Positions 1-5,198 are shown, counted from the first letter of the stretch. The stretch: DNA of 5,263 bases from Methanobacteriota archaeon (GCA_026394435.1 JAPKYG010000099.1:1-5263); one strand, 5' to 3'. The notes: generated from the letters alone by a model not told the origin. Numbers and translations are program-made.

Positions 1-81
1 GATCTTTTTGCTGATTTCAAGGAAGAGTCGGAACTCTTCCTCTTCTGCTTTTTCGTAGATTTTCCAATTTGTTTTTCGCAT
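1..81 (-). CDS. Unidentified protein, 5' end only (runs off the window)
   Basis: Read on the minus strand, an ATG at 81-79 opens 27 codons that stay open to the window edge. The peptide begins MRKTNWKIYEKAEEEEFRLF and continues LEISKKI, so it is soluble, strongly charged and probably helical. I do not recognise the family from so short a piece. The start is supported by a GAGGG Shine-Dalgarno match (complement of about 87-91) seven bases ahead of the ATG. An AT-rich TATA-like stretch lies further up at 118-127. An overlapping ATG seven bases upstream in another frame stops after about 20 codons, so it is not the start. The gene is divergent from the zinc protein to its right, with a shared intergenic region of about 120 bases. 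Confidence 0.6.
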   Translation of the reverse strand, partial: MRKTNWKIYEKAEEEEFRLFLEISKKI

Positions 82-117
82 ACCTCATCCCTCGTGCAAG
101 AGGATATGCGGTTCTTG

Positions 118-127
118 GATATTAATT
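118..127 (-). promoter_or_regulatory. Candidate TATA element for the leftward gene
   Basis: Reading leftward, the sequence AATTAATATC lies about 37 bases ahead of the ATG at 81. A transcript starting about 25 bases downstream, near 97, would have a leader of about 15 bases that carries the GAGGG ribosome site. Assigned only from composition and spacing. Confidence 0.35.
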
Positions 128-155
128 ATGAGCCAAAGCCCGTTCAATCTATAAT

Positions 156-163
156 TTTATATA
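156..163 (+). promoter_or_regulatory. Archaeal TATA box of the zinc-protein gene
   Basis: TTTATATA is a full match to the archaeal TATA consensus. Transcription would begin near 185-188, only about 10-20 bases ahead of the ATGs at 196 and 205. This makes a near-leaderless mRNA likely and rules out any start at 94, which would lie upstream of the promoter. Confidence 0.65.
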
Positions 164-204
164 CTAGATGTATATACAAACTTAAACAAAAAGAGATGTA
201 TAAT

Positions 205-378
205 ATGTATAGAGAAAGTAGTGGCGGTGGCCGTTTTGATGGACCACCAAGAGAAATGCATAAGGTTACTTGTGCAGAATGCGGAAAGGAAACTGAAGTT
301 CCTTTCAAGCCCGATGGATCAAGACCAGTCTATTGTAAGGACTGTTATCAGAAACATCGGCCGCCAAAAAGATTTTAG
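205..378 (+). CDS. CxxC-x17-CxxC mini zinc-binding protein
   Basis: This 57-residue protein starts MYRESSGGGRF and carries a four-cysteine zinc site: C23-A-E-C26, a spacer of exactly 17 residues, then C44-K-D-C47. The C-terminal tail is basic (QKHRPPKRF). The arrangement matches the small CxxC-x17-CxxC zinc-binding domain found in many archaea and some uncultured bacteria. The function of that family is not established; the basic, glycine-rich ends would suit nucleic-acid or ribosome contact, but that is inference. The reading frame stays open upstream to an ATG at 94, but that stretch contains the TATA box at 156-163, so the start must be ATG 196 (three residues longer) or ATG 205. I prefer 205 because MYRE followed by a Gly/Arg-rich stretch looks like the usual start of such proteins. 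A long T tract follows. The gene is monocistronic. Confidence 0.85.
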   Translation: MYRESSGGGRFDGPPREMHKVTCAECGKETEVPFKPDGSRPVYCKDCYQKHRPPKRF

Positions 379-442
379 ATAAAATTTTCGAAATCATCTA
401 GATTTTATCAATCTTAATATCTTTTTTTTCTTTTTTTTTTTT
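378..442 (+). terminator. Oligo-T terminator with a preceding weak hairpin
   Basis: After the TAG stop, GATAAAAT (378-385) and ATTTTATC (402-409) can pair in an 8-bp stem. A tract of about 21 bases, nearly all T (422-442, one C inside), follows. Long T runs on the coding strand are the standard archaeal termination signal, so the tract alone is likely to be enough. It separates the zinc gene from the RNase H gene. Confidence 0.7.
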
Positions 443-481
443 AATTCCTTAAAACATTTATCACTATTTGATGGTTATAGA

Positions 482-490
482 TTTTTAAAA
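482..490 (+). promoter_or_regulatory. TATA-like element ahead of the RNase HI-like gene
   Basis: TTTTTAAAA, preceded by a purine-containing stretch, fits an archaeal TATA box. The expected transcript start is near 510. That places the AAGGA motif (about 520-524) and the GTG at 534 in a normal short leader, whereas the RNase H frame's GTG at 595 would leave a leader of about 85 bases. This spacing argues that translation originally began at 534. Confidence 0.5.
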
Positions 491-533
491 GGGTAAATGT
501 TACAGAACTGTCCTTTAATTAAGGAAAAAAATT

Positions 534-590
534 GTGGCAGAAGATGGAACAGCTATAAAAAAAGAAGAAACGATGGAATATCTCTATTGA
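534..590 (+). other. Short upstream reading frame, probably the displaced 5' end of the RNase HI-like gene
   Basis: A GTG at 534, ten bases after an AAGGA ribosome site, opens 18 codons and then TGA at 588-590. The residues are (M)AEDGTAIKKEETMEYLY. Skipping one base at 587/588 joins it smoothly to EYVNQGKAIG and the RNase H frame, giving one continuous protein. Three readings are possible: a sequencing or assembly indel, a real mutation, or a +1 frameshift at the TAT-TGA stop. An independent leader peptide with coupled restart at GTG 595, four bases after the stop, is a fourth. Confidence 0.45.
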
Positions 591-594
591 ATAT

Positions 595-1086
595 GTGAAT
601 CAAGGGAAAGCAATAGGAACTGCACATGCGATCGGCATGGTTGAAAAATTTGTTGATGGGAATGAAATGATGAAGTCTGATAAAATATTTGTGTACACAG
701 ATGGTGGGGCGCGGGGGACCCCGGGTCCTGCAGCAATTGGTATTATGCTGTATGATGAAAAGAAACAGCTTTTGTTAGAACACAAGGAATGTATCGGGAC
801 TGCGACAAATAATATTGCTGAGTATAAGGCACTCATCAAAGCGTTAGAACTTGTTGTAGATTTTTCTCAAAATGAGGTGTGTTGTTTTTTAGACAGCGAG
901 CTTGTAGTCATGCAGTTGAACGGACGATATAGAGTAAAGACGCCGCACATTCTAAAACTCTTTTCTGATTTGAAACAGCGGGAAAAAATGTTTAAAAAAG
1001 TAGTGTACAATCACAGGAGAAGAACTGATCCATTTATTTCTCGATGTGATACTCTGGTGAATAATGCGTTAGATGGTGTACGCTAA
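595..1086 (+). CDS. RNase HI-like ribonuclease (RVT_3-type RNase H fold)
   Basis: The protein is predicted to cut the RNA strand of RNA-DNA hybrids, for example at R-loops or primer remnants, in the cytoplasm. The RNase H fold spans about residues 30-161. All four expected acidic residues are visible: D36 in YTDGGARG, E76 in NNIAEYKAL, D100 in FLDSELVV and D152 in RCDTLVNNALDG. The usual Arg/His-rich stretch HRRRTDP precedes the last one. At roughly 130 residues the domain has the compact size of prokaryotic RNase HI and RNase H-like proteins. The listed start is GTG 595. Residues 1-29 precede the fold and an inner start at ATG 670 (MKSDKIFVY) would encode a minimal domain. The promoter and ribosome site instead point to a start at 534 in another frame (see the 534-590 entry), so the true N-terminus is uncertain. 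I leave out rnhA because the branch of the family cannot be settled by eye. Confidence 0.85.
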   Translation: MNQGKAIGTAHAIGMVEKFVDGNEMMKSDKIFVYTDGGARGTPGPAAIGIMLYDEKKQLLLEHKECIGTATNNIAEYKALIKALELVVDFSQNEVCCFLDSELVVMQLNGRYRVKTPHILKLFSDLKQREKMFKKVVYNHRRRTDPFISRCDTLVNNALDGVR

Positions 1087-1212
1087 ATAATTATTCAATA
1101 GAATTCAATGACCTAAAAAGATATTCAAAGGAACCTTGTTATCCCACTCAGATGGATGTTCTCATATAGGCCGGTGGTTTGTCAAAAACGATCAAGGGTA
1201 CACTATTGTTTG

Positions 1213-1302
1213 ATGATGCATCGTTTGAGGTTTACTCTGATAAGTGTATTTGTTTTCTTGGTCTTTGGGATCATAGTTATTAAAAAGGAACATAATCACT
1301 GA
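1213..1302 (+). CDS. Possible 29-residue single-pass membrane peptide
   Basis: The frame starts with two ATGs and begins MMHRLRFTLISVF, continuing as a hydrophobic run of about 18 residues (about 8-25) with a charged tail ending KKEHNH. The layout, a basic front, one membrane span and a charged end, is that of a small membrane protein. A hairpin followed by six Ts begins three bases after the stop. Against it: no TATA box or ribosome site is seen, T-rich DNA often encodes hydrophobic runs by chance, and no family is recognised. Confidence 0.2.
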   Translation: MMHRLRFTLISVFVFLVFGIIVIKKEHNH

Positions 1303-1304
1303 AC

Positions 1305-1334
1305 CTGAAATATCTTTGGTGTTTTCAGTTTTTT
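1305..1334 (+). terminator. Hairpin plus T6
   Basis: CTGAAA (1305-1310) pairs with TTTCAG (1323-1328) across a 12-base loop, and TTTTTT (1329-1334) follows directly. It could end transcription of the RNase HI-like gene or of the small frame at 1213. The stem is short and AT-rich, so the assignment is tentative. Confidence 0.35.
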
Positions 1335-1410
1335 ACTAGTAGATTCACGCTCAAATATCAGTATTTCCTATCTACAATGAAAAGAAAGAAAAGAGAAGAA
1401 AGGGGCTCGG

Positions 1411-1755
1411 TTAATTAGAACGTATCAATTTTTCCAATCTTTTAGCCACGGTGATAAGATTATTGCGCAAATCACACATTTTACTTGTTTTTAAGAAGAA
1501 ACTATGTAGCTTTGTGGTTGCTGTTCGAACAACATCCTTAGTTGTTACCCATTCTCCTGTTGGTTATCTTTACACGTTGATTTGGTTACGTTCAGAACGC
1601 TAAAAACGGAAGAAAAAAGCGTCATACCAGATCAGTTCTAAACGGTTTATTTCTCGTTACGTTTCCATGATGAACGCTTCCTCAATCGATTTTGTAGGGT
1701 CTCGCTCATCCTCGATGTGTTGTATTAAAGAAACTATTGTTTTCAACCAGACCAT
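1411..1755 (-). pseudogene. Decayed minus-strand gene with four in-frame stops
   Basis: Reading leftward from ATG 1755 in one frame gives 115 codons that look coding but contain stops at 1659-1657 (TAA), 1602-1600 (TAG), 1572-1570 (TAA) and 1566-1564 (TAA). The first part begins MVWLKTIVSLIQHIEDERDP and continues TKSIEEAFIMET. The last 50 codons before the TAA at 1413-1411 form an unbroken stretch beginning PTGEWVTTKDVVRTATTKL and ending AKRLEKLIRSN, rich in Lys/Arg and Leu as in a helical soluble domain. A second frame (1625-1545) also reads plausibly over the middle, starting MTLFSSVFSVLNVTK, so an indel may be involved as well as point mutations. I cannot name the family. Its start overlaps the TATA element of the membrane-protein gene to the right, which suggests it no longer has a working promoter. 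Confidence 0.35.
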
Positions 1756-1765
1756 AATATTTATC
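1754..1765 (+). promoter_or_regulatory. TATA element of the DUF6159-like gene
   Basis: ATAATATTTATC is a good archaeal TATA box. With the usual spacing of about 25 bases, transcription would begin near 1785. The gene would then be essentially leaderless from ATG 1791, and the upstream in-frame ATG at 1776 would not be transcribed. Confidence 0.55.
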
Positions 1766-1790
1766 TGGCTGTCTCATGATACGCTGCCCC

Positions 1791-2609
1791 ATGGGTAAAT
1801 TTGGTCGTAGCTGGCAGCTGATGAAAACAAGCCTCAGGGTCCTGAGAAAAGATAAGGAAATCATGATCTTTCCCATTCTTTCCTTTGTTGCCTCCGCAAT
1901 AATCCTTGTGTCGTTTTTTATAGGGTTTTACTTTCTTGGATTACCATCTATTGAAACGTCGTTATGGCTTTGGGCATTACTGACGATTTTGATTTATTTC
2001 GTCTTATTTTTTATTGTTATCTTTTTCAACACCGCAATCATCGGATGTGCGAATATTCGATTGAATGGTGGAGATCCAACGGTTGCTGATGGGTTACGTA
2101 TCGCTTCTCAGAACATCGGTCGGATCCTCATCTGGGCGCTCATCTCAGCAACCATCGGTATGATCTTACAAGCGATACGAGAACGTGCAGGGTGGACTGG
2201 GAAAATCATCGCAGGGATCATCGGTTTTGCATGGACGTACGTCACCTTCTTTATCATCCCGGTGCTTATCTTTGAGAAAAAAGGGATCGCTCCATCTATC
2301 CGACGAAGCGCGTCGCTGTTCAAACAAACCTGGGGAGAAACCATCATCGGAACCTTTGGCTTTGGCATTATCTTTTTCTTACTAGCACTGCTTGGTATCA
2401 TCCCGATTGTTCTTGGCGCTCTCCTAGGGAGTACGACAGGGATTGTCATCGGGTTCATCATTGCGTTTTTCTACTGGGCAATCATCGGGATTGTGGCATC
2501 AGCGACCAACGGGATTTATGTCGCGGCCATGTACCAATACGCCACCAAAAAGCAGTTACCATCAGACTTTGATCCTTCATTGATACCACCGCCAGTGTCT
2601 GGTTTTTAA
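1791..2609 (+). CDS. Multi-pass membrane protein, DUF6159-like
   Basis: This is a 272-residue integral membrane protein without catalytic motifs. It opens with a cytoplasmic, basic stretch MGKFGRSWQLMKTSLRVLRK, followed by hydrophobic segments at about 24-51, 58-86, 109-129, 138-161, 183-213 and 217-247, giving about six membrane spans. Between spans 2 and 3 lies NIRLNGGDPTVADGLRIA; after span 4 comes FEKKGIAPSIRRSASLFKQT. The tail is short and proline-rich (IPPPVSGF). The FGRSW opening, the NGGDPTVADGL loop and the IRRSASLFKQTWGE loop are what I associate with DUF6159, a family of unknown function. That call rests on memory of the family. An ATG five codons upstream (1776) is possible but would lie ahead of the expected transcript start. 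The gene looks richer in G+C than its neighbours, notably from about 2100 on. It has its own promoter and no partner gene in an operon. Confidence 0.8.
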   Translation: MGKFGRSWQLMKTSLRVLRKDKEIMIFPILSFVASAIILVSFFIGFYFLGLPSIETSLWLWALLTILIYFVLFFIVIFFNTAIIGCANIRLNGGDPTVADGLRIASQNIGRILIWALISATIGMILQAIRERAGWTGKIIAGIIGFAWTYVTFFIIPVLIFEKKGIAPSIRRSASLFKQTWGETIIGTFGFGIIFFLLALLGIIPIVLGALLGSTTGIVIGFIIAFFYWAIIGIVASATNGIYVAAMYQYATKKQLPSDFDPSLIPPPVSGF

Positions 2610-2863
2610 GGAGATATTAAAGGATAACTTGGGGCGAAAGCAACCGCCGCTCAATCAGTGCCAAACGAAAAACAAAATTTCAATAATTGTTATATCGCCG
2701 CAGAAGGTAAGCTTACTGATAAAGATTTTCCATCCATTATTGGAATTAGTATGTGGAAAAATCGGTTATATACAAATAAAAGAGCCATAAACGTCGAATT
2801 TTCCTCTCATCTTCTTTGTGCCCAAATTGCAAAAGCCGTAACTGGGGACCGCTTGATTGGTAA
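2584..2863 (+). pseudogene. Possible decayed zinc-ribbon gene
   Basis: After the membrane-protein gene, one plus-strand frame is open from 2584 to a TAA at 2788-2790. It reads NLGRKQPPLNQ and then a hydrophobic stretch including SPQKVSLLIKIFHPLLELV and GYIQIKEP. A second frame is open from 2780 to a TAA at 2861-2863 and reads HKRRIFLSSSLCPNCKSRNW before GPLDW and the stop. CPNCKSRNW is the classic half of an archaeal zinc ribbon. A single frameshift near 2780-2787 would fuse the two into QIKE-HKRRIFLSSSLCPNC. No ATG start, ribosome site or promoter is visible. A third frame, open from GTG 2658 to a stop at 2889-2891, spans the same DNA (77 codons) but looks non-coding and also lacks a ribosome site. 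The AT-rich hydrophobic run may be chance; the zinc motif is the main evidence. Confidence 0.25.
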
Positions 2864-3001
2864 AGCCGGCAATTTGATGATGCTACCGTGAATTTACTCC
2901 TGATGATTAGTTCGGTTACTGTTCGCTCTGTTCAAATCATTTTGCAATGATATGAATCTGGTGAGGGTTCATAGGGAGAAAAAAACAAATAATAATCATA
3001 C

Positions 3002-3010
3002 AAATATTTT
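3002..3010 (+). promoter_or_regulatory. Candidate TATA element of the methyltransferase gene
   Basis: AAATATTTT lies about 70 bases ahead of ATG 3074. The predicted transcript start near 3030 would leave a leader of about 40 bases, in which no Shine-Dalgarno match is seen. Weak assignment in very AT-rich DNA. The stretch 2892-3001 holds only a 6-bp hairpin (2936-2951, ATCATT/AATGAT) and a TTTACTCCTG motif shared with the repeats on the right. Confidence 0.3.
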
Positions 3011-3073
3011 TTGCAGTGTAGCGGAACTACAAAACATTAATGTTGAGAGTAGAATTACTGCTGTGTGATGTAA

Positions 3074-3946
3074 ATGGCTGAGGAGTTAATTAATAAAATT
3101 ACTGACATTTCAGAAACATTACTGATCCCCTTATATGCGAGAGCCATAGAATCTCAAACGGAAAAACCAATTTTAATCGATAAAAAGGCAGTTGAAATAA
3201 CACAAGAACTCAATAAATTTTTTTTAAAATCTGATTCAAAGTTGCATAAAGCCCTATTGAAAGGACAAGTTCGTAGGAGGCTGAGAAAAAAGTTAAATGT
3301 GACACTTGCGCTGAGAACAAGAAAATTCGACCGTTATTGTATTGACTTTCTCGATAAAAATCCTGATGGAATACTCGTCGAGCTGGGGTGTGGTCTTAGC
3401 ACACGATTTCCAAGAATCGATAATAACACACTTACCTTGTATGATTTAGATTTTCCCGAGGTAATTGATATAAAACAACTATTTTTCAAAGAAACTGATA
3501 GATATCATTTTATCAGGTCTTCAGTAGTAGATTTCAAATGGATGGAACACATAAGAAATCAAAACAAAAAGATTCTCTTTATCGCAGAAGGACTTTTCAT
3601 GTATCTCCATGAAGATGACGTAAAAAATCTCATCTTAACTTTACAAAAAAATTTTCCAGGGTGTGAGCTTGTATGTGAAGTTTCCAATGTTTACGTTGTC
3701 AAATTGTTAAAAAGAAAGATATGGAAGAAAAAATTTCAACGAGATTATCATTTTGGTAAAGACGTTACGCTTCAATTTGGAATAAAAGATGGAAAGGACA
3801 TTGAAAAATGGAATGAAGGAATAACATTTCTCGATGAATGGACATTTTTTGATGATACGGAAAATAAATTAGGATGGATGAATTTTTTGGGACGATTTGA
3901 AAAAATGAAAAAAGCACAATGGGTCGTTCATTATCAATTGAACTAA
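3074..3946 (+). CDS. SAM-dependent methyltransferase, leucine carboxyl methyltransferase (LCM/PPM1-TcmP) family
   Basis: This 290-residue class I methyltransferase is predicted to move a methyl group from S-adenosylmethionine to an oxygen, often a carboxylate or hydroxyl, on an unknown substrate. Family marks in order: LIPLYARAIES at 17-27, a predicted helical lead; LALRTRKFDRYC at 78-89; the SAM-binding loop VELGCGLSTRF at 102-112; the acidic strand end YDLDFPEVID at 123-132; and AEGLFMYLHEDDV at 171-183. Length is normal for the family. Residues about 52-75 are unusually basic (GQVRRRLRKKL at 64-74), where I would expect a short linker. ATG 3074 is the only sensible start because a TAA lies directly before it. 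No Shine-Dalgarno match is seen. The coding sequence is very A-rich, poorer in G+C than the DUF6159-like gene. It stands alone, so the substrate cannot be read from context. Confidence 0.85.
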   Translation: MAEELINKITDISETLLIPLYARAIESQTEKPILIDKKAVEITQELNKFFLKSDSKLHKALLKGQVRRRLRKKLNVTLALRTRKFDRYCIDFLDKNPDGILVELGCGLSTRFPRIDNNTLTLYDLDFPEVIDIKQLFFKETDRYHFIRSSVVDFKWMEHIRNQNKKILFIAEGLFMYLHEDDVKNLILTLQKNFPGCELVCEVSNVYVVKLLKRKIWKKKFQRDYHFGKDVTLQFGIKDGKDIEKWNEGITFLDEWTFFDDTENKLGWMNFLGRFEKMKKAQWVVHYQLN

Positions 3947-3976
3947 CGCCATTTCGTTAAATTTGTAAGTTTTTTT
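3945..3976 (+). terminator. Short inverted repeat and T7 after the methyltransferase
   Basis: TAACG and CGTTA, separated by six bases just past the methyltransferase stop, form a weak stem. TTTTTTT at 3970-3976 follows. It suits an archaeal oligo-T termination site. Confidence 0.4.
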
Positions 3977-4043
3977 CAGAAACGTTCAAAATCTCCTCGT
4001 GTCTCTGTCTCTATTGTTTTTATATCAGGTATAAAAAAATCTG

Positions 4044-4240
4044 TAACGATAGGTGAAGTTACTTCTGTGCATCATTTTGTCATTACTCAGGGAATTATGA
4101 TTGTTTACTCCTGTTGGGCTTAGTTTGTGATTAGAATCTACTTTTCTGGCATCAAGTAATCATGATAGGTTTCTCCTGTTGCAGTCAATTTATGATTAGA
4201 GACTTTTTTCTGCCATCAGAACTTATGAGTGGGTTTTCAC
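4044..4240 (+). repeat. Degenerate tandem repeats of about 50-65 bases, with a second site at 5216
   Basis: Three clear units and one weak one follow each other, starting near 4047, 4098, 4163 and 4226. Units at 4098 and 4163 share ATGAT, (T)CTCCTGTTG, TATGATTAG/TGTGATTAG, TTTTCTG and CATCA in order, about 80% alike by eye. The first unit keeps GATAGG, a TTACTTCTG version of the core and CATTACTCAG. They lie in the otherwise empty space between the methyltransferase and the PH-like gene. There is no open frame through them and no CRISPR-like exact repeat/spacer pattern. Function unknown. Confidence 0.6.
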
Positions 4241-4277
4241 ATCTGATCATTTCTGTTTTTATTAATTCAAAAAGTAT

Positions 4278-4285
4278 AAAAAAAA
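4278..4285 (-). terminator. Oligo-T terminator of the PH-like gene
   Basis: Reading leftward, eight Ts occur about 18 bases after the TGA of the PH-like gene, inside a longer T-rich stretch (CTTCTTTTTCTATCAA precedes it). Typical archaeal termination signal. Confidence 0.45.
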
Positions 4286-4302
4286 TTGATAGAAAAAGAA
4301 GA

Positions 4303-4737
4303 TCATCCACTAATGACATGACCCGGCAATTTCTTTTTTAACCCTTCAAAAAAATCAGATGTTGCTTTATTACTCGTTCGGCCTAGAAATGCAGCAATTC
4401 CAAAATTTATTGATTTATCACCATAGGTAATTTCTATCGCTTTCCTGCCGGACCGTAGACCTTTCGCAGATGAAAAACTTGCCTTGGTTATCCTAGCAAA
4501 CGGGATATACATGAGTTGATCTGAACCTAAGGCGCGATGGAGAAGAAGTATCAATCGTTGATTAGACAGCAGAACAACTCCTTGATTTTGTTTCGCCAAT
4601 TTTTCAGAAAAGTTGAATATTTTACTCTTCGATTCGATAGTTTCCCCATTTAATAATTTTAAATATTTTTTAAGTTCTTTTTCTACTGAAGAACCGCCCT
4701 TTACTTCGTCTATAATAATTTCATTTTGTGGATTCAT
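4303..4737 (-). CDS. Small PH-like (GRAM/bPH-type) domain protein
   Basis: This 144-residue soluble protein has no signal peptide or membrane span. An N-terminal acidic-then-basic helix (about 10-29, DEVKGGSSVEKELKKYLKLL) leads to LNGETIESKSKIFNF, then VVLLSNQRLILLLHR (54-68), MYIPFARITKASFSS (about 76-90), KAIEITYGDKSINFGI, and a final amphipathic helix SDFFEGLKKKL near the end. The order 'GE-I, strand, VLL-(T/S)N-RL-(I/L), IP-ITKASFS, IEI-YGDK, C-terminal helix' is that of bacterial/archaeal PH-like domains. Those domains usually bind proteins or membrane lipids. I infer the fold only. ATG 4737 has a strong ribosome site, GAGGA (complement of 4743-4747), five bases upstream. It is the only leftward gene in the right half and is flanked by copies of the local repeat. 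Confidence 0.7.
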   Translation of the reverse strand: MNPQNEIIIDEVKGGSSVEKELKKYLKLLNGETIESKSKIFNFSEKLAKQNQGVVLLSNQRLILLLHRALGSDQLMYIPFARITKASFSSAKGLRSGRKAIEITYGDKSINFGIAAFLGRTSNKATSDFFEGLKKKLPGHVISG

Positions 4738-4787
4738 CTTTTTCCTCGATTACATTGAATGAATGTCGTAACAGCACTGTATCTTAT

Positions 4788-4805
4788 ACTATTTTCTTAA
4801 ATAGT
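4788..4805 (-). promoter_or_regulatory. TATA element inside a perfect inverted repeat, PH-like gene
   Basis: ACTATTT (4788-4794) and AAATAGT (4799-4805) form a perfect 7-bp inverted repeat with a TCTT spacer. The leftward TATA element CTATTTAAG (complement of 4796-4804) lies within it. The predicted transcript start near 4775 leaves a leader of about 36 bases holding the GAGGA ribosome site. The symmetry could be a repressor operator that blocks TATA binding, or chance. Confidence 0.4.
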
Positions 4806-4870
4806 TGTGTTGGACGGAATCGTCATATTCCTTGTTCTATTCTCTGGAATGGAATAAGGGTAATAATTCC

Positions 4871-4887
4871 ATCAAGGAATCATGATA
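4871..4887 (+). repeat. 17-base copy of the repeat-unit junction
   Basis: ATCAAGGAATCATGATA matches 4151-4167 at 16 of 17 positions. At 4151 the sequence spans the junction between two tandem units. Just before it, ATGGAAT (4849-4855) and ATTCCAT (4866-4872) form a 7-bp inverted repeat. The rest of 4738-4967 holds no gene. Confidence 0.45.
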
Positions 4888-4967
4888 CAATACAAATTAC
4901 ATTTCTTTAACTGAAATTGTTATAAAATGAATTTATAAATCACAAAATCATTCGTGTTAGCGATGGT

Positions 4968-5149
4968 GAGAAGGTGAGAAAACTGGGTTGCATACAATCA
5001 TTGCGAGAATCACCGAGGGAAACGAATCTAGTCTTCATCTTCACCGATCTGTTGGATTTGCTCATATCGGGACCATGAAAGAGGTTGGTACGAAATTTGG
5101 GAAACGGCTTGATGTTTTTCTCATGCAAAAAATCTACAAAAATCACTGA
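4968..5149 (+). pseudogene. C-terminal remnant of a GNAT acetyltransferase, phosphinothricin/methionine-sulfoximine acetyltransferase type
   Basis: From 4973 a frame of 58 codons runs to TGA 5147-5149. Its motifs are LHTIIARITEGNESS, then LHLHRSVGFAHIGTMKEVG, then KFGKRLDVFLMQKIY. These are the hallmark C-terminal blocks of Pat/Bar-type GNAT enzymes, which acetylate methionine sulfoximine, phosphinothricin or related amino acids: TIIARITEGNE, LH..VGF..IGT..EVG.KFG, then LDV..MQ. A TGA precedes this frame at 4970-4972. In the next frame, 4968-4985 reads EKVRKLG, the expected lead-in to LHTIIA, so one base was lost near 4985. Upstream residues (IRVSDG) do not match the family's acetyl-CoA loop, and no other part of the roughly 160-180-residue enzyme is found in the 230 bases before it. 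Both the front two-thirds and the frame are therefore lost. On the opposite strand an open frame (5173-4940) is only its shadow. Confidence 0.75.
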
Positions 5150-5198
5150 CTCGATAGAATATCTCATGGTCATATCGAGTAGATTTGTTCTTTTTTCA
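5149..5198 (+). terminator. Hairpin and T run after the acetyltransferase remnant
   Basis: ACTCGATA (5149-5156) and TATCGAGT (5173-5180) are a perfect 8-bp inverted repeat overlapping the last base of the stop codon. T-rich DNA with TTTTTT at 5191-5196 follows. It looks like the original terminator of the lost acetyltransferase gene, kept although the gene is broken. Confidence 0.45.

Larger units (their letters stand above)
1087..1410. other. Gene-poor stretch after the RNase HI-like gene
   Basis: There is no convincing gene here on either strand. The only structures seen are a small hydrophobic reading frame on the plus strand (1213-1302), a hairpin plus T run just after it (1305-1334), and a purine-rich block at about 1377-1403 made mostly of AAAGA and AGAAG. 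Another plus-strand frame from about 1171 to 1284 lacks a start codon and resembles nothing known to me. Confidence 0.5.

Noticed and set aside
94..195. N-terminal extension of the zinc protein starting at ATG 94
   Set aside because: It contains the TATA box at 156-163 and the divergent promoter region; the extra residues do not resemble the family.
600..839. 79-codon minus-strand frame
   Set aside because: Shadow of the RNase HI-like gene, whose catalytic motifs are on the plus strand.
1600..1602. TAG read as pyrrolysine in the minus-strand frame at 1411-1755
   Set aside because: Three TAA stops in the same frame remain unexplained, so decay is simpler.
2108..2461. 117-codon minus-strand frame
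   Set aside because: Shadow of the DUF6159-like gene; its Met/Pro/Ile-rich content comes from the antisense of ATC- and GGG-rich codons.
2658..2891. 77-codon GTG-start frame between the DUF6159-like gene and the methyltransferase
   Set aside because: No ribosome site or promoter, no recognisable domain, and a competing frame over the same DNA carries a clear zinc-ribbon motif.
4044..4240. CRISPR array
   Set aside because: The units are only about 80% alike, follow each other without spacers and have no cas gene nearby.
4728..4910. 60-codon plus-strand frame
   Set aside because: It overlaps the start and promoter of the PH-like gene, has no ribosome site and resembles nothing.
4940..5173. 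77-codon minus-strand frame
   Set aside because: It is antisense to the recognisable acetyltransferase remnant and has no features of its own.
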